A stretch of DNA of 64,000 bases from contig NZ_JAMXFJ010000017.1 in assembly GCF_025460805.1 (NCBI RefSeq), forward strand, positions 1 to 64,000, given 5' to 3'. Positions 25,468 to 33,489 of the stretch are shown here, piece by piece. The translations under genes and the position numbers were made by a program. The notes beneath the pieces are model-generated. The model did not search any database. It was not told the DNA's origin and worked only from the letters and a program-made list of their open reading frames with translations. The stretch comes from Microvirga sesbaniae (GTDB taxonomy: Bacteria > Pseudomonadota > Alphaproteobacteria > Rhizobiales > Beijerinckiaceae). Each line of letters starts with the position of its first letter. Position 1 is the stretch's first letter.

Positions 25468-26349
25468 ATGGACATCAACATACGTTCTCAGGACTGCAGC
25501 GAAGCCGCGAAACGGACCGGCGCATCGTCCGCCGGACCCGTCCAGATCGACCCCACGGCCAGCGCGGCCCTGGAAGAGGCCATCAGAAGCGCGAAGCTTC
25601 GCCCGAAATTCTCCTCCCCCGAGGGACCGGCCCGGGAGAAGGTCCCGGCCGGCGCGACATCCTCCGCGGCCCGTTTCCTCGCCCAGGCCGCCGTGGCCCT
25701 CGTGCTCGTCGGAGCCGGGTGGTCGGCCTCCTACGTGGGAACCCTGGCCAACCGGGACGCCGTCGGCAGGCTCGAGGCCGAGACGGCCCGCAGCCGGGAG
25801 ATTCTTGCCCGCCTGAGCACGGATCTCGACGCCCTGCGGGAAACCGTGGTCGCGTTCAAGGATGTCGAGCACACCGCCTCCACCTCCTCGGCTTCCGAAC
25901 AGTCGAAGCTCTCCGACAGGATCGAGCGCCTCGCCACCAGCCTGCAGGAGCCCGGCAGGAAGCTTGCGGGTCTCGAGGATCGGCTCGACCGGATGGAGAG
26001 CCAGATCCTCACCACCCTAGCCGGCCTGAACCCGAAGCCGGCGGCGCCCGCCGCGCCTCCGGTCACGGAAGCGGCCCTCAAGGAGGAAACCCCTGCCCCG
26101 AAGCCGGAGGCGGTCGCGCTGAAGCCGGAGCCCCCGGCTCCCAAGCTGGCGAGGAGCGAGCCGGTCGACGGATGGGTCCTGCGCGAGGTCTATGACGGCG
26201 CGGCCCTGGTCGAGAACCGCAACCGACGCCTCTACGAGGTCATGCCGGGCGGCGTCCTCCCGGGCGTCGGCCGCATCGAAGGCATCGAGCGTCGCGGCGC
26301 CCGCTGGGTCGTGGTCACCGACAAGGGGTTCATCGGCACCTATCGCTAG
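25468..26349 (+). CDS. membrane-anchored coiled-coil protein of unknown function
   Basis: A 293-residue protein that I do not recognise. A polar N-terminus (1-65) is followed by one membrane helix at about 67-92 (FLAQAAVALVLVGAGWSASY). A coiled-coil stretch follows at about 95-180 (LEAETARSREILARLS). A Pro/Ala/Lys-rich linker has repeated KPE and PAP motifs (about 190-228). The compact C-terminal domain starts GWVLREVYDGAALVENR and ends VVTDKGFIGTYR, and this is the part most likely to be conserved. The gene is divergent from the type I secretion genes. Its TAG stop is the first base triplet of a type A repeat. Confidence 0.75.
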   Translation: MDINIRSQDCSEAAKRTGASSAGPVQIDPTASAALEEAIRSAKLRPKFSSPEGPAREKVPAGATSSAARFLAQAAVALVLVGAGWSASYVGTLANRDAVGRLEAETARSREILARLSTDLDALRETVVAFKDVEHTASTSSASEQSKLSDRIERLATSLQEPGRKLAGLEDRLDRMESQILTTLAGLNPKPAAPAAPPVTEAALKEETPAPKPEAVALKPEPPAPKLARSEPVDGWVLREVYDGAALVENRNRRLYEVMPGGVLPGVGRIEGIERRGARWVVVTDKGFIGTYR

Positions 26350-26440
26350 AGCTGTTTCCACTAGCGTGGAATTACCTCTCTTCTTTGCCATGCCGCATTT
26401 TTGACGGCGAACCGGATCCACTTCGCCGAAAAATGCGCTA
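26347..26440. repeat. type A repeat bounded by two stop codons
   Basis: The element begins TAGAGCTGTTTCC and ends GAAAAATGCGCTA, with GGCGAACCGGATCCACTTCG in its right half. Its first TAG ends the coiled-coil protein on the plus strand. Its last CTA is the TAG stop of the DUF2474 protein on the minus strand. No gene lies inside. Confidence 0.65.
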
Positions 26441-26569
26441 ATGAGGGATGATCAGCCTCAGCCCGTAGACGAGCCCCGCGAACACCGCGAGGCTCGCCCC
26501 GTACAGGGCCACGAACCAGAGCAGGCGCTTCGAACGCGGCTCCGGCGGACGGTGCGTCTCGGCCCCCAT
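26438..26569 (-). CDS. DUF2474-type small subunit of cytochrome bd (43 aa)
   Basis: A 43-residue protein. The N-terminus is polar (MGAETHRPPEPRSKRL), and one membrane helix follows (LLWFVALYGASLAVFAGLVY). Its ATG shares a base with the cydB TGA stop (TGATG), so the two are translationally coupled. Small single-helix proteins after cydB (CydX, CydZ, DUF2474) are structural subunits of bd oxidases, and the sequence and position fit the DUF2474 family. It is below the usual gene-calling size. The stop codon comes from a dispersed repeat. Confidence 0.8.
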   Translation of the reverse strand: MGAETHRPPEPRSKRLLWFVALYGASLAVFAGLVYGLRLIIPH

Positions 26570-27618
26570 CAGTGATAACCGTAGCCGCCGCCGGAGATCT
26601 CGTCCGCCACCTTGCCGCGGAAGACGTAATAGGCATAGGCCGTGTAGGCGAAGGTGATCGGCAGCACGATCGCGAAGCCCACCAGGGCGAAGAGCTGGGA
26701 GTTCACCGTGTTGGCCGTGTCCCAGATCGTGAGGTTCGGCGGCACGATGTAGGGGAAGAGGCTGACCCCGAGACCGAGATAGCCAAGCAGGAACAGGCCG
26801 ACCGCCAGGAAGAACGGGCGCACATGACGCCCCTCCTCCAGATCGCGCAGGAGCCTGTAGGCCACGTACGCGGTCACCAGGGGAATCGGCGCGAGGAACG
26901 CGATGTTGGGCCAGGAGAACCAGCGCGTCTCGATCTGCCGCCCCAGGAACGGCACCCACACGGACACGGCCGCCATGGCGAGCACGGTGGCGACGAGAAA
27001 GCGCACGGCCATGCGCCGCGCCCAGATCTCCAGTTCGCCCGTGGTCTTCATCACGCACCAGGTCGCGCCGAGAAGCCCGTAGCCGAAGATCAGGCTGAGG
27101 CCGGTGAGCACGCTGAAGGGCGTGAGGAAATCGAAGGTGCCGCCGGTGAACTGGCGCCCGTCGGTGGCGAATCCCTGGACGAAGGCGCCCAGCACCATGC
27201 CCTGGAAGAAGGTCGCCAGCAGCGAGCCGAAGAAGAAGGCGTTGTCCCAGAGGAATTTCGACCGGTCCGCCTTGAAGCGGAACTCGAAGGCGACGCCGCG
27301 GAAGATCAGCGCGATCAGCATGAGGATGATCGGCACGTAGAGGGCCGGCATGAGCACCGCATAGGCGATGTGGAACACGGCGAAGAGACCGCCGCCGCCG
27401 AGGATGAGCCAGGTCTCGTTGCCGTCCCAGATCGGTGCGACCGAAAACATCATGCGGTCGCGCCAGTTCCCGCTGCGGGCCGCCTTGAACAGAATGCCGA
27501 CGCCGAGATCGAACCCGTCGACGATCACGTACATGGCCACGGCCACCGCGATCAGACCCGACCAGATCAGCGGCAGCCAGAAGGCCAGTCCTTCGTGTTC
27601 CATCCCGAAGCCGAACAT
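26569..27618 (-). CDS. cydB: cytochrome bd ubiquinol oxidase subunit II
   Basis: A 349-residue membrane subunit with about eight helices. It opens LPLIWSGLIAVAVAMYVIVD and GFDLGVGIL, the conserved N-terminus of CydB. WDGNETWLILGGGGLFAVFH follows, a highly conserved family segment. It pairs with CydA to reduce oxygen with quinol electrons. ATG 27618 is preceded by GGAGG. The gene is 11 bp after cydA and is coupled to the 43-aa subunit downstream. No cydDC assembly genes are visible in the window. Confidence 0.93.
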   Translation of the reverse strand: MFGFGMEHEGLAFWLPLIWSGLIAVAVAMYVIVDGFDLGVGILFKAARSGNWRDRMMFSVAPIWDGNETWLILGGGGLFAVFHIAYAVLMPALYVPIILMLIALIFRGVAFEFRFKADRSKFLWDNAFFFGSLLATFFQGMVLGAFVQGFATDGRQFTGGTFDFLTPFSVLTGLSLIFGYGLLGATWCVMKTTGELEIWARRMAVRFLVATVLAMAAVSVWVPFLGRQIETRWFSWPNIAFLAPIPLVTAYVAYRLLRDLEEGRHVRPFFLAVGLFLLGYLGLGVSLFPYIVPPNLTIWDTANTVNSQLFALVGFAIVLPITFAYTAYAYYVFRGKVADEISGGGYGYH

Positions 27619-27629
27619 GCCTCGCCCTC

Positions 27630-29066
27630 CTATTCCGCCGGCTGTGCACGATGTCGAGAGCGCCCTTCGAGCCCTTCGTCGGGCAACGAGAACGGACGCT
27701 TCGGCTTCTTGTCGAGATCGTCTCCCCGGATGTCCTCGATCGGATCGGGCCCGCGCCGCAGGAGCTTGGCGAGATAATAGGAGCCGAAGCCGAACACGAA
27801 GGCATAGACGACGATGAAGGTCAGGAGCGATGCGGTGACCGCGCCGGGCGCGATGGGAGACACCGCGTCCACCGTGCGCAGATGTCCGTAGACCACCCAG
27901 GGCTGGCGGCCGATCTCCGCCGTGAACCAGCCGAAGAGCACGGCGCCGAAGCCCGAGGGCGTCATGATCATGGCGGCGGTCAGGAACGGCCTGTTGCTGA
28001 ACAGCGTACCCTTCCAGCGCAGATACAGGCTCCACAGGCCGAGTCCGAGCATCGCGAAGCCGATGCCGACCATGATGCGGAAGGAGAAGAAGACCGGCCA
28101 GACGGGCGGGCGCTCGTCCCGGGGAACCTCCTTCAGGCCCGGCACGACGCCGTGGAAGGCATGCGTGAGAACCCAGCTGCCGATTTTCGGAATGCCGATC
28201 TCGTAATGGTTCGTTTCCGCCACCTCGTCCGGAATGGCGAAGAGGCGCAGCGGCATGTTCGCCATGCGGTCCCAGTTGCCCTCGATGGCGGCCAGTTTCG
28301 TCGGCTGGTACTTGAGCACGCCGAGGCCGTGGAGATCGCCGATGACGATCTGGATCGGCACGAAGATGGTCGCGAACCACAGCGCCATGGACAGGGAGCG
28401 ACGCGATCCCGCGAGCTTCGCCGCCGGAGCGTCGTGCGGATGCCGGAGCAGCATCCAGGCGGACATGCCGGCGACCGCGAACGCGGTCGTCAGGTAGCAG
28501 CCCATGACCATATGCGCATAGCGCAGGGGGAAGGACGGATTGAACACGACCTTGAACCAGTCGACCGGCACCGCCTTGCCGTTCTCGATGGCGAACCCGT
28601 CCGGCGTCTGCATCCAGGAATTGGCTGACAGAATCCAGAAGGCGGAGATCAGGGTCCCCAGGGCCACCATGCAGGTGGCGAAGAAATGGAGCCGGTCGCC
28701 GACCCTCTCCCAGCCGAAGAGCATGATGCCCAGGAAGGCAGCCTCCAGGAAGAAGGCCGTGATGACCTCGTAGGCGATGACCGGACCGAGCACGTTGCCG
28801 GTGAACTCGGAGAAGCGTGACCAGTTCGTGCCGAACTGGTAGCTCATCACGATGCCGGACACGACGCCGAGGCCGAAGGAGACCGCGAACACCTTCACCC
28901 AGAACCGGAAGAGCGTGCGGTAGAGCGGATTTCCGGTGCGCAGCCAGTTGAATTCGAGCGCCGCGAGCCAGCTGGCGAGACCGATGGTGAAAGCCGGAAA
29001 GATGATGTGGAAGGCGATCGTGAACGCGAACTGGATGCGCGAAAGCATCAGGGCGTCGAATTCCAT
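27630..29066 (-). CDS. cydA: cytochrome bd ubiquinol oxidase subunit I (CIO type)
   Basis: A 478-residue heme-bearing subunit. The heme ligand His is in IQFAFTIAFHIIFPAFTIG near residue 18, and the conserved GRQPW appears in FGWFTAEIGRQPWVVYGHLR around residue 390. The quinol loop is short, as in cyanide-insensitive CIO/CioA oxidases. It is the first gene of cydA-cydB-DUF2474 and follows GAAGAGGAC. The enzyme gives a high-affinity, non-proton-pumping route to oxygen under low oxygen or respiratory stress. The promoter lies in the 70 bp before the start or inside a hairpin region at 29090-29120. Confidence 0.94.
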   Translation of the reverse strand: MEFDALMLSRIQFAFTIAFHIIFPAFTIGLASWLAALEFNWLRTGNPLYRTLFRFWVKVFAVSFGLGVVSGIVMSYQFGTNWSRFSEFTGNVLGPVIAYEVITAFFLEAAFLGIMLFGWERVGDRLHFFATCMVALGTLISAFWILSANSWMQTPDGFAIENGKAVPVDWFKVVFNPSFPLRYAHMVMGCYLTTAFAVAGMSAWMLLRHPHDAPAAKLAGSRRSLSMALWFATIFVPIQIVIGDLHGLGVLKYQPTKLAAIEGNWDRMANMPLRLFAIPDEVAETNHYEIGIPKIGSWVLTHAFHGVVPGLKEVPRDERPPVWPVFFSFRIMVGIGFAMLGLGLWSLYLRWKGTLFSNRPFLTAAMIMTPSGFGAVLFGWFTAEIGRQPWVVYGHLRTVDAVSPIAPGAVTASLLTFIVVYAFVFGFGSYYLAKLLRRGPDPIEDIRGDDLDKKPKRPFSLPDEGLEGRSRHRAQPAE

Positions 29067-29089
29067 GTCCTCTTCCCCTCGTCGGCCTA

Positions 29090-29120
29090 CCTGCCTGCTT
29101 TTAGGGCGGCGGCAGGCAGG
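29090..29120. terminator. hairpin between the metallo-hydrolase and cydA
   Basis: CCTGCCTGC (29090-29098) and GCAGGCAGG (29112-29120) form a 9-bp stem. It lies 17 bp past the metallo-hydrolase stop and 24 bp before the cydA start on the minus strand. It lacks a T run, so it could be a terminator for the first gene or a 5' hairpin of the cyd transcript. Confidence 0.35.
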
Positions 29121-29136
29121 GACCAGGGGACGCGGC

Positions 29137-30015
29137 TCAATGAGCCCGCAAGGGTGGACGACGGTCCGCCCGGATCGGGCGCCATCCGGTGCTCAGGCGC
29201 TGCAGGGCTTCGAGCTCGATCGGGTCGTGGCTGCAGAAGATCTTGACGTCGCTGCGCCCGTCATTGGCGAGATCCCGCAGCCGCTCCTGGTTGTGAAGGC
29301 GCAGCCCCCGGTCCTCCTCCATCAGCCGCTGATAAGCCGCGAGACCGGGCGTGCAGGACGGGTCCGCGTCCATCTCGTGCCGGTAGAAATAGGCGTCGCC
29401 CGCATTGAGCAGCCACCCGTCCGGCGTGTCGATGGCGATCCCGGCATGGCCCATCGTGTGGCCCGGCAGGGGGATCATCAGGATCTCGGGCGGCAGCCCG
29501 TCGAGGTCGCGCACGGAGCCGAATCCGAACCAGCGCTCCCCGGTGGGATCGTAGAACCGCCAGTCGCGCACCTCGTCCCATTGCCCGGGACTGTAGCGGC
29601 GGCGGTGAATGAAGCCGTGCCTCACCTCGGCTTCCTCGACCTCCGCGCGCAGGACATGGACGACGGCTTCCGGGAAATCCTCGAGGCCGCCGGCATGATC
29701 GAAATCGAGATGGGTCAGCACGATGTGGCGCACGTCGCGGGGCGAGAAGCCGAGGCTCTTCACCTGTTCCAGCGCCGTGTAGCGGTGCTCGAGCCGGATG
29801 CGGTTCGTGTGGATGAAGAGCGGGCTGATCCGCCCATAGGGATCCTCCACGTCCCGGGAGCCGAATCCCGTATCCACGAGGACGAGCCCGCTGGTGTCCG
29901 TCTCGACCAGGAGGCAATGGCAGATGAGTTGTCCCGTCAGGCCCCGGCTGACGCCATCCCACAGCCGCCCGCCGACGGGACACATGCAACCGCAATTGAG
30001 ATGATGGATGCGCAT
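29137..30015 (-). CDS. MBL-fold metallo-hydrolase, lactonase-like
   Basis: A 292-residue metallo-beta-lactamase-fold enzyme. The dinuclear zinc motif is LTHLDFDHAGG (HxDxDH) near residues 100-110, with further ligands in PLPGHTMGH and LNAGDAYFY and in IFCSHDP near the C-terminus. The layout resembles AttM/AiiB-type N-acyl homoserine lactonases, but many relatives act on other lactones or esters. It begins with an unusual Cys-rich segment, HHLNCGCMCP. It is monocistronic in appearance. Quorum-signal hydrolysis is a family-level suggestion only. Confidence 0.82.
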   Translation of the reverse strand: MRIHHLNCGCMCPVGGRLWDGVSRGLTGQLICHCLLVETDTSGLVLVDTGFGSRDVEDPYGRISPLFIHTNRIRLEHRYTALEQVKSLGFSPRDVRHIVLTHLDFDHAGGLEDFPEAVVHVLRAEVEEAEVRHGFIHRRRYSPGQWDEVRDWRFYDPTGERWFGFGSVRDLDGLPPEILMIPLPGHTMGHAGIAIDTPDGWLLNAGDAYFYRHEMDADPSCTPGLAAYQRLMEEDRGLRLHNQERLRDLANDGRSDVKIFCSHDPIELEALQRLSTGWRPIRADRRPPLRAH

Positions 30016-30113
30016 GGGGAGGCCTCGCTGGAATGAAGGTGGCGAAGCCCTAACGGGTCAGGCGGGAGAATGTTCGACCGTCGGAGGGGCCGTCTGTCCC
30101 TTCACCCATCCCT

Positions 30114-30461
30114 TCACCTGCGGCAGGCGAAGGGCGGGAACGTGCTCGCCGTTCCGGCATTCATGGCGGCGACGACCATCATGTTGGCGAGATCGAGTTC
30201 CTCCGCCGTGCGTGGGCAGACGTCGCCCTTCGTCGTGCAGCCCGAGGCTAGGAAAGCCTCATGGCGCTCGAGAAACTCCCGGCCCAGACCCTTCGTGCCC
30301 CTATGGGCGAGCGCATCGGACCAGGCTTTCCGGTAGCGGTCGCATTTGACCTCGGGCCAGCTCCGGGGCTCGCGCCCCTGCGCGAGAGCGGGCGCCGTTT
30401 CGCCCGCAAGGAAGCAGGCCAGGAAAGCCGCGAGGGCCGCCCCTATCGTCCACGGTGCCAT
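30114..30461 (-). CDS. small secreted protein of unknown function (115 aa)
   Basis: A 115-residue protein whose N-terminus (TIGAALAAFLACFLAGETAP) is a signal peptide ending before about residue 28. The mature part has four Cys (KCDRY, SGCTTKG, DVCPRT and a C-terminal FAC), which suggests disulfide bonds in the periplasm. The segment ELDLANMMVVAAMNAGTAST looks helical. ATG 30461 is chosen for the signal peptide. An upstream in-frame ATG adds only a polar extension. I do not recognise the family, and no functional context is given by its neighbours. Confidence 0.65.
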   Translation of the reverse strand: MAPWTIGAALAAFLACFLAGETAPALAQGREPRSWPEVKCDRYRKAWSDALAHRGTKGLGREFLERHEAFLASGCTTKGDVCPRTAEELDLANMMVVAAMNAGTASTFPPFACRR

Positions 30462-30553
30462 CACAGTCCCGTCCGTTCGTTGCCGATGCGATGGACCATG
30501 GGACGGGAGAGGCGTCAAGGCTTGGGCCGCGCCTGAGCGTCATCCTTCCTCCC

Positions 30554-30644
30554 TGTCGTCACCGGCCTTGTGCCGGTGATCCCGATCGGATGGGCTCGGC
30601 GCCTCACGTCATCGGGATGGCCGGGACGAGCCCGGCCATGACGT
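30554..30644. repeat. type B palindromic repeat pair
   Basis: GTCACCGGCCTTGTGCCGGTGAT and a second unit, CATCGGGATGGCCGGGACGAGCCCGGCCATGACG (given as the span 30610-30642), lie between the secreted protein and topoisomerase IB. The rest of the 262-bp gap holds nothing recognisable. Confidence 0.6.
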
Positions 30645-30723
30645 GAGAGGCTCGACCGGTCCGGCATCTGATCCCGGACCGCTGCTCGACTTCATCCGGG
30701 CAGACCATGAACCAGGCATCGTC

Positions 30724-31881
30724 TCAAACCCGCATCTCGGGCTCCGTCTTGTCGGATTTCCTGGACGACGGGCGGCGGCGCTTCCTCGCGGGCTGCTTCT
30801 CGACCTCCCGGGAGATGCGCTGCTCCAGCAGCGCCAGCACGGCCGCCTCCTCGGGCTTGAGGCTGGCGAGATCCTCGCGCAGCTCGGTCTCGATCTCTTC
30901 CTTGACGTCCAGGAGCAGGCCGCCGTCGAGATAGGAGGCGAAGACCTCCGGATGCACGTAGCATTTGCGGCAGATGCTCGGCGTGTTGCCGAGGCGGGCG
31001 GACACCTTCTCGATGGCCGCCCGGATGTTCTTCTTTGCCTTGGCGTCGCTGTCGAACGCCTCGAATTCGGCCAGAGCCAGGGCCGCCAGAACGGTGCCGG
31101 CCCAGGTCCGGAAGTCCTTGGCCGTGATCTCGCTTCCCGTGATTTCCTTCAAGTAGGCGTTCACGTCGGCCGAGGTGACCGATTGCTGCTCGCCGTTCTC
31201 GTCGAGGTATTGAAACAGGTCCTGACCGGGCAGATCCTGGCAGGCCTTCACGATCTTGGCGATGCGCCGGTCCTTGACCTGCAGGCGCCAGGTCTTGCCG
31301 CTCTTGCCCTTGAACTGGAACCGCAGCTCGCCGCCGTCGACCTTCACGTGCGGGTCGCGCAGGGTGGTCAGGCCATAGCTCTTGTTCTGCTTGACGTAAT
31401 CGGAGTTGCCCACCCGGATGAGCGTGTTCTCGAGCAGATGCACCACCGTGGCCAGCACCTTCTCGCGCGGAAGCCCGCGCAGGCTCATATGTGCGTCGAT
31501 GGTCTTTCGGATGGCCGGCAGCCCGCGGGCGAACTCCAGCATGTGCTCGTATTTCGTGCTCTCGCGAACCTCCCGGAAGGCCGGATGGTAACGGTACTGC
31601 TTGCGGCCCTTGGCGTCGCGGCCCGTGGCCTGGATGTGGCCGTTCGCCTTCGTGCAGATCCACACGTCCGTGTAGGCGGGCGGGATCGCCAGCGACTTGA
31701 TGCGCTCCAGGATCGACCTGTCGTCGATCGTCCTGCCGTCGGGGCCGGTATAGGTGAAGCCCTTGCCGGATTTCCTGCGCCGGATGCCGGGCTCCTCGTC
31801 GGAGACGTACCGCAACCCCGCCGATTCGGCGGCGTCACGCGGGTCGATGACATTCTCGGCGGTGGCGTTCGGTTCCGGCAT
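30724..31881 (-). CDS. DNA topoisomerase IB
   Basis: A 385-residue type IB topoisomerase of the short bacterial (poxvirus-like) class. The N-terminal domain has RRRKSGKGFTYTGPDGRTI and IPPAYTDVWIC. The catalytic core contains RVGNSDYVKQNKSYGLTTLR, the KGKSGKTWRL segment, and the active-site Tyr in ICRKCYVHPEVF near residue 320. A basic tail (RKRRRPSSRKSDK) closes it. It relaxes supercoils through a 3'-phosphotyrosyl intermediate. Standalone TopIB genes are common accessories in Rhizobiales. The SemiSWEET gene lies upstream on the same strand, 27 bp away, and they may be cotranscribed. Confidence 0.93.
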   Translation of the reverse strand: MPEPNATAENVIDPRDAAESAGLRYVSDEEPGIRRRKSGKGFTYTGPDGRTIDDRSILERIKSLAIPPAYTDVWICTKANGHIQATGRDAKGRKQYRYHPAFREVRESTKYEHMLEFARGLPAIRKTIDAHMSLRGLPREKVLATVVHLLENTLIRVGNSDYVKQNKSYGLTTLRDPHVKVDGGELRFQFKGKSGKTWRLQVKDRRIAKIVKACQDLPGQDLFQYLDENGEQQSVTSADVNAYLKEITGSEITAKDFRTWAGTVLAALALAEFEAFDSDAKAKKNIRAAIEKVSARLGNTPSICRKCYVHPEVFASYLDGGLLLDVKEEIETELREDLASLKPEEAAVLALLEQRISREVEKQPARKRRRPSSRKSDKTEPEMRV

Positions 31882-31908
31882 GGAAGGCCTTTTGGAAAAA
31901 GCAGAACG

Positions 31909-32226
31909 TCAACCGGTCCGTGCCATCGCGGGTTCCCTGGGCGTCCTCGCCCCTGACGATTTGCCCCGGTCGTTCCGGATCTTGAAGACCAGAATGGTGG
32001 CGCTCAGGACCAGGCTCAGCAGGTTGAAGACCATCACGGGCCAGCTGCCGATCAGGAACCCGTAGGCCGACCACAGGACGAAGGCCGTCACCGTGACCAC
32101 GTACATGTGCTTCGAGATGGCCCGCGTGTCGCGCTCCCGCCATGCCTTGACCACCTGGGGAATGAAGCTCGAGGTCGAGAGGAGGCCTGCGATCGTGGCC
32201 AGGACGGTCGGCAGCCATTCCGGCAT
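31909..32226 (-). CDS. SemiSWEET family sugar transporter
   Basis: A 105-residue membrane protein with three helices: about 6-24 (TVLATIAGLLSTSSFIPQVV), 42-62 and 65-83. The PQ motif of the MtN3/saliva family is in FIPQVVKAW, and the conserved Trp/Asn motifs follow (LWSAYGFLIG, FNLLSLVLS). SemiSWEETs work as homodimers that move sugars down gradients. The ATG at 32226 gives the normal length, and the longer frame upstream shadows the glycosyltransferase. The Arg-rich tail (about 87-105) is longer than in typical members. Confidence 0.85.
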   Translation of the reverse strand: MPEWLPTVLATIAGLLSTSSFIPQVVKAWRERDTRAISKHMYVVTVTAFVLWSAYGFLIGSWPVMVFNLLSLVLSATILVFKIRNDRGKSSGARTPREPAMARTG

Positions 32227-32337
32227 GTCGGTTGTCTCCCATGTTTCGAGATGACGGCAACGGGTCCCGATCGGGGGAGTTCCCTTTTGCCCTTCGCGGG
32301 GGTTAGAAGGGCCCAGCCTCTTCATCCGGATCATCCC

Positions 32338-33489
32338 TTGTCTTCCTTGTCCCTGCCTGACGTCCAAGGCCGCAAGATCGTCTTCGTGATCACCGAGGAC
32401 TGGTTCTTCGCCTCCCATTTCCTGCCCATGGCCAAGGCGGCCCGCGAGCTCGGGCTCGAGGTCACGGTCGTGACCCGCGTGCGCACGCACCGGGAGGCGA
32501 TCGAGGCCACGGGGGCGAAAGTGGTCCCGCTCGAAGCCGAGCGGCGTAGCCTGAATCCCATGGCGGCCGGCTATGCGGCCGGTCAGCTTGCCGCGATCCT
32601 GAAGGCCGAGAAGGCCGATCTCGTCCATTGCATCGCCCTCAAGGGAATCCTGGTCGGAGGCTTCGCGGCCGCCCTGGCGGGGATCGGCCGCCGGGTCTAT
32701 GCGCTGACCGGCTCGGGCTTCCTGGGAGCCCGGACGGACAGGATCGCACGCCTCTCGCAGCGCGCCGTGCGCCTGCTCGTGCGCGGGCTCGAAACCCGCC
32801 AGACCCGCTATGTCTTCGAGAACACGGACGATCCCAAGCTCCTCGGGCTCGATCCCGCGAGCGAGCGCGTCACCATTCTCGGCGGAGCCGGCATCGACCC
32901 GGACCATTTTCGGCCCACCCCCCTGCCCGTGCAGCCGCCGCTCAGGATTGCGGTGGTGGCCCGCATGCTCTGGTCCAAGGGCATCGACCTGGCCGTGGAA
33001 GCGGTCCGTCGGGCACGGGCGGAGGGCGCGGCCGTCGAGCTCTCCCTTTACGGCGCCCCGGATCCCTCGAACCCGAAGGCGATTCCGGAGGAGACCCTGA
33101 AGGCCTGGAGCGCCGAGCCCGGCATCTCCTGGCATGGGCCCACGCGGGACGTGGCCGCCGTCTGGCGCGCGCATCACGTGGCCTGCCTGCCCTCGCGCGG
33201 CGGCGAGGGGCTTCCGCGGACGCTGCTGGAGGCCGCCGCCTGCGGCCGCGCCATCGTGACGACCGATGTTCCCGGCTGCCGGACCCTGGTGCGGGACGGG
33301 ATCGAAGGGCGCCTCGTTCCGGCCGACGACACGGACGGCCTGGCGGAGGCGCTCACGGCCTTGTCCGGCCAGCCGGACATCGTCGCCCGCATGGGCGAGG
33401 CGGCGCGCACGCGCGTTCTCGACGGTTTCACGGAACGGGATGTCATCGAGAGCGTCAAACGGCTTTACCGCTCGATGCTGGCCTCATGA
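32338..33489 (+). CDS. glycosyltransferase family 4 protein
   Basis: A 383-residue GT-B glycosyltransferase. The N-terminal domain has KIVFVITEDWFFASHFLPMA and the acceptor-side VYALTGSGF. The donor-binding domain has ILGGAGIDPDHF, RIAVVARMLWSKGID and the E-x7-E segment SRGGEGLPRTLLEAAACG. Such enzymes add hexoses to undecaprenyl-linked polysaccharide precursors. No ATG precedes the conserved N-terminus, so TTG 32338 or TTG 32347 is the likely start, with a poor ribosome site. The stop overlaps the start of the methyltransferase (ATGA), so the two are coupled. Specificity is unknown. Confidence 0.85.
   Translation: MSSLSLPDVQGRKIVFVITEDWFFASHFLPMAKAARELGLEVTVVTRVRTHREAIEATGAKVVPLEAERRSLNPMAAGYAAGQLAAILKAEKADLVHCIALKGILVGGFAAALAGIGRRVYALTGSGFLGARTDRIARLSQRAVRLLVRGLETRQTRYVFENTDDPKLLGLDPASERVTILGGAGIDPDHFRPTPLPVQPPLRIAVVARMLWSKGIDLAVEAVRRARAEGAAVELSLYGAPDPSNPKAIPEETLKAWSAEPGISWHGPTRDVAAVWRAHHVACLPSRGGEGLPRTLLEAAACGRAIVTTDVPGCRTLVRDGIEGRLVPADDTDGLAEALTALSGQPDIVARMGEAARTRVLDGFTERDVIESVKRLYRSMLAS

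Noticed and set aside
25246-25872. 208-codon minus-strand frame upstream of the secretion operon
   Set aside because: It covers the AT-rich control region and the antisense of the coiled-coil gene. Its composition is Gly/Arg-rich with no motif and no ribosome site.
29137-30015. Metallo-hydrolase as a definite quorum-quenching lactonase
   Set aside because: The motif set is shared with many MBL-fold hydrolases. Without a luxI/luxR context only a family-level name is justified.
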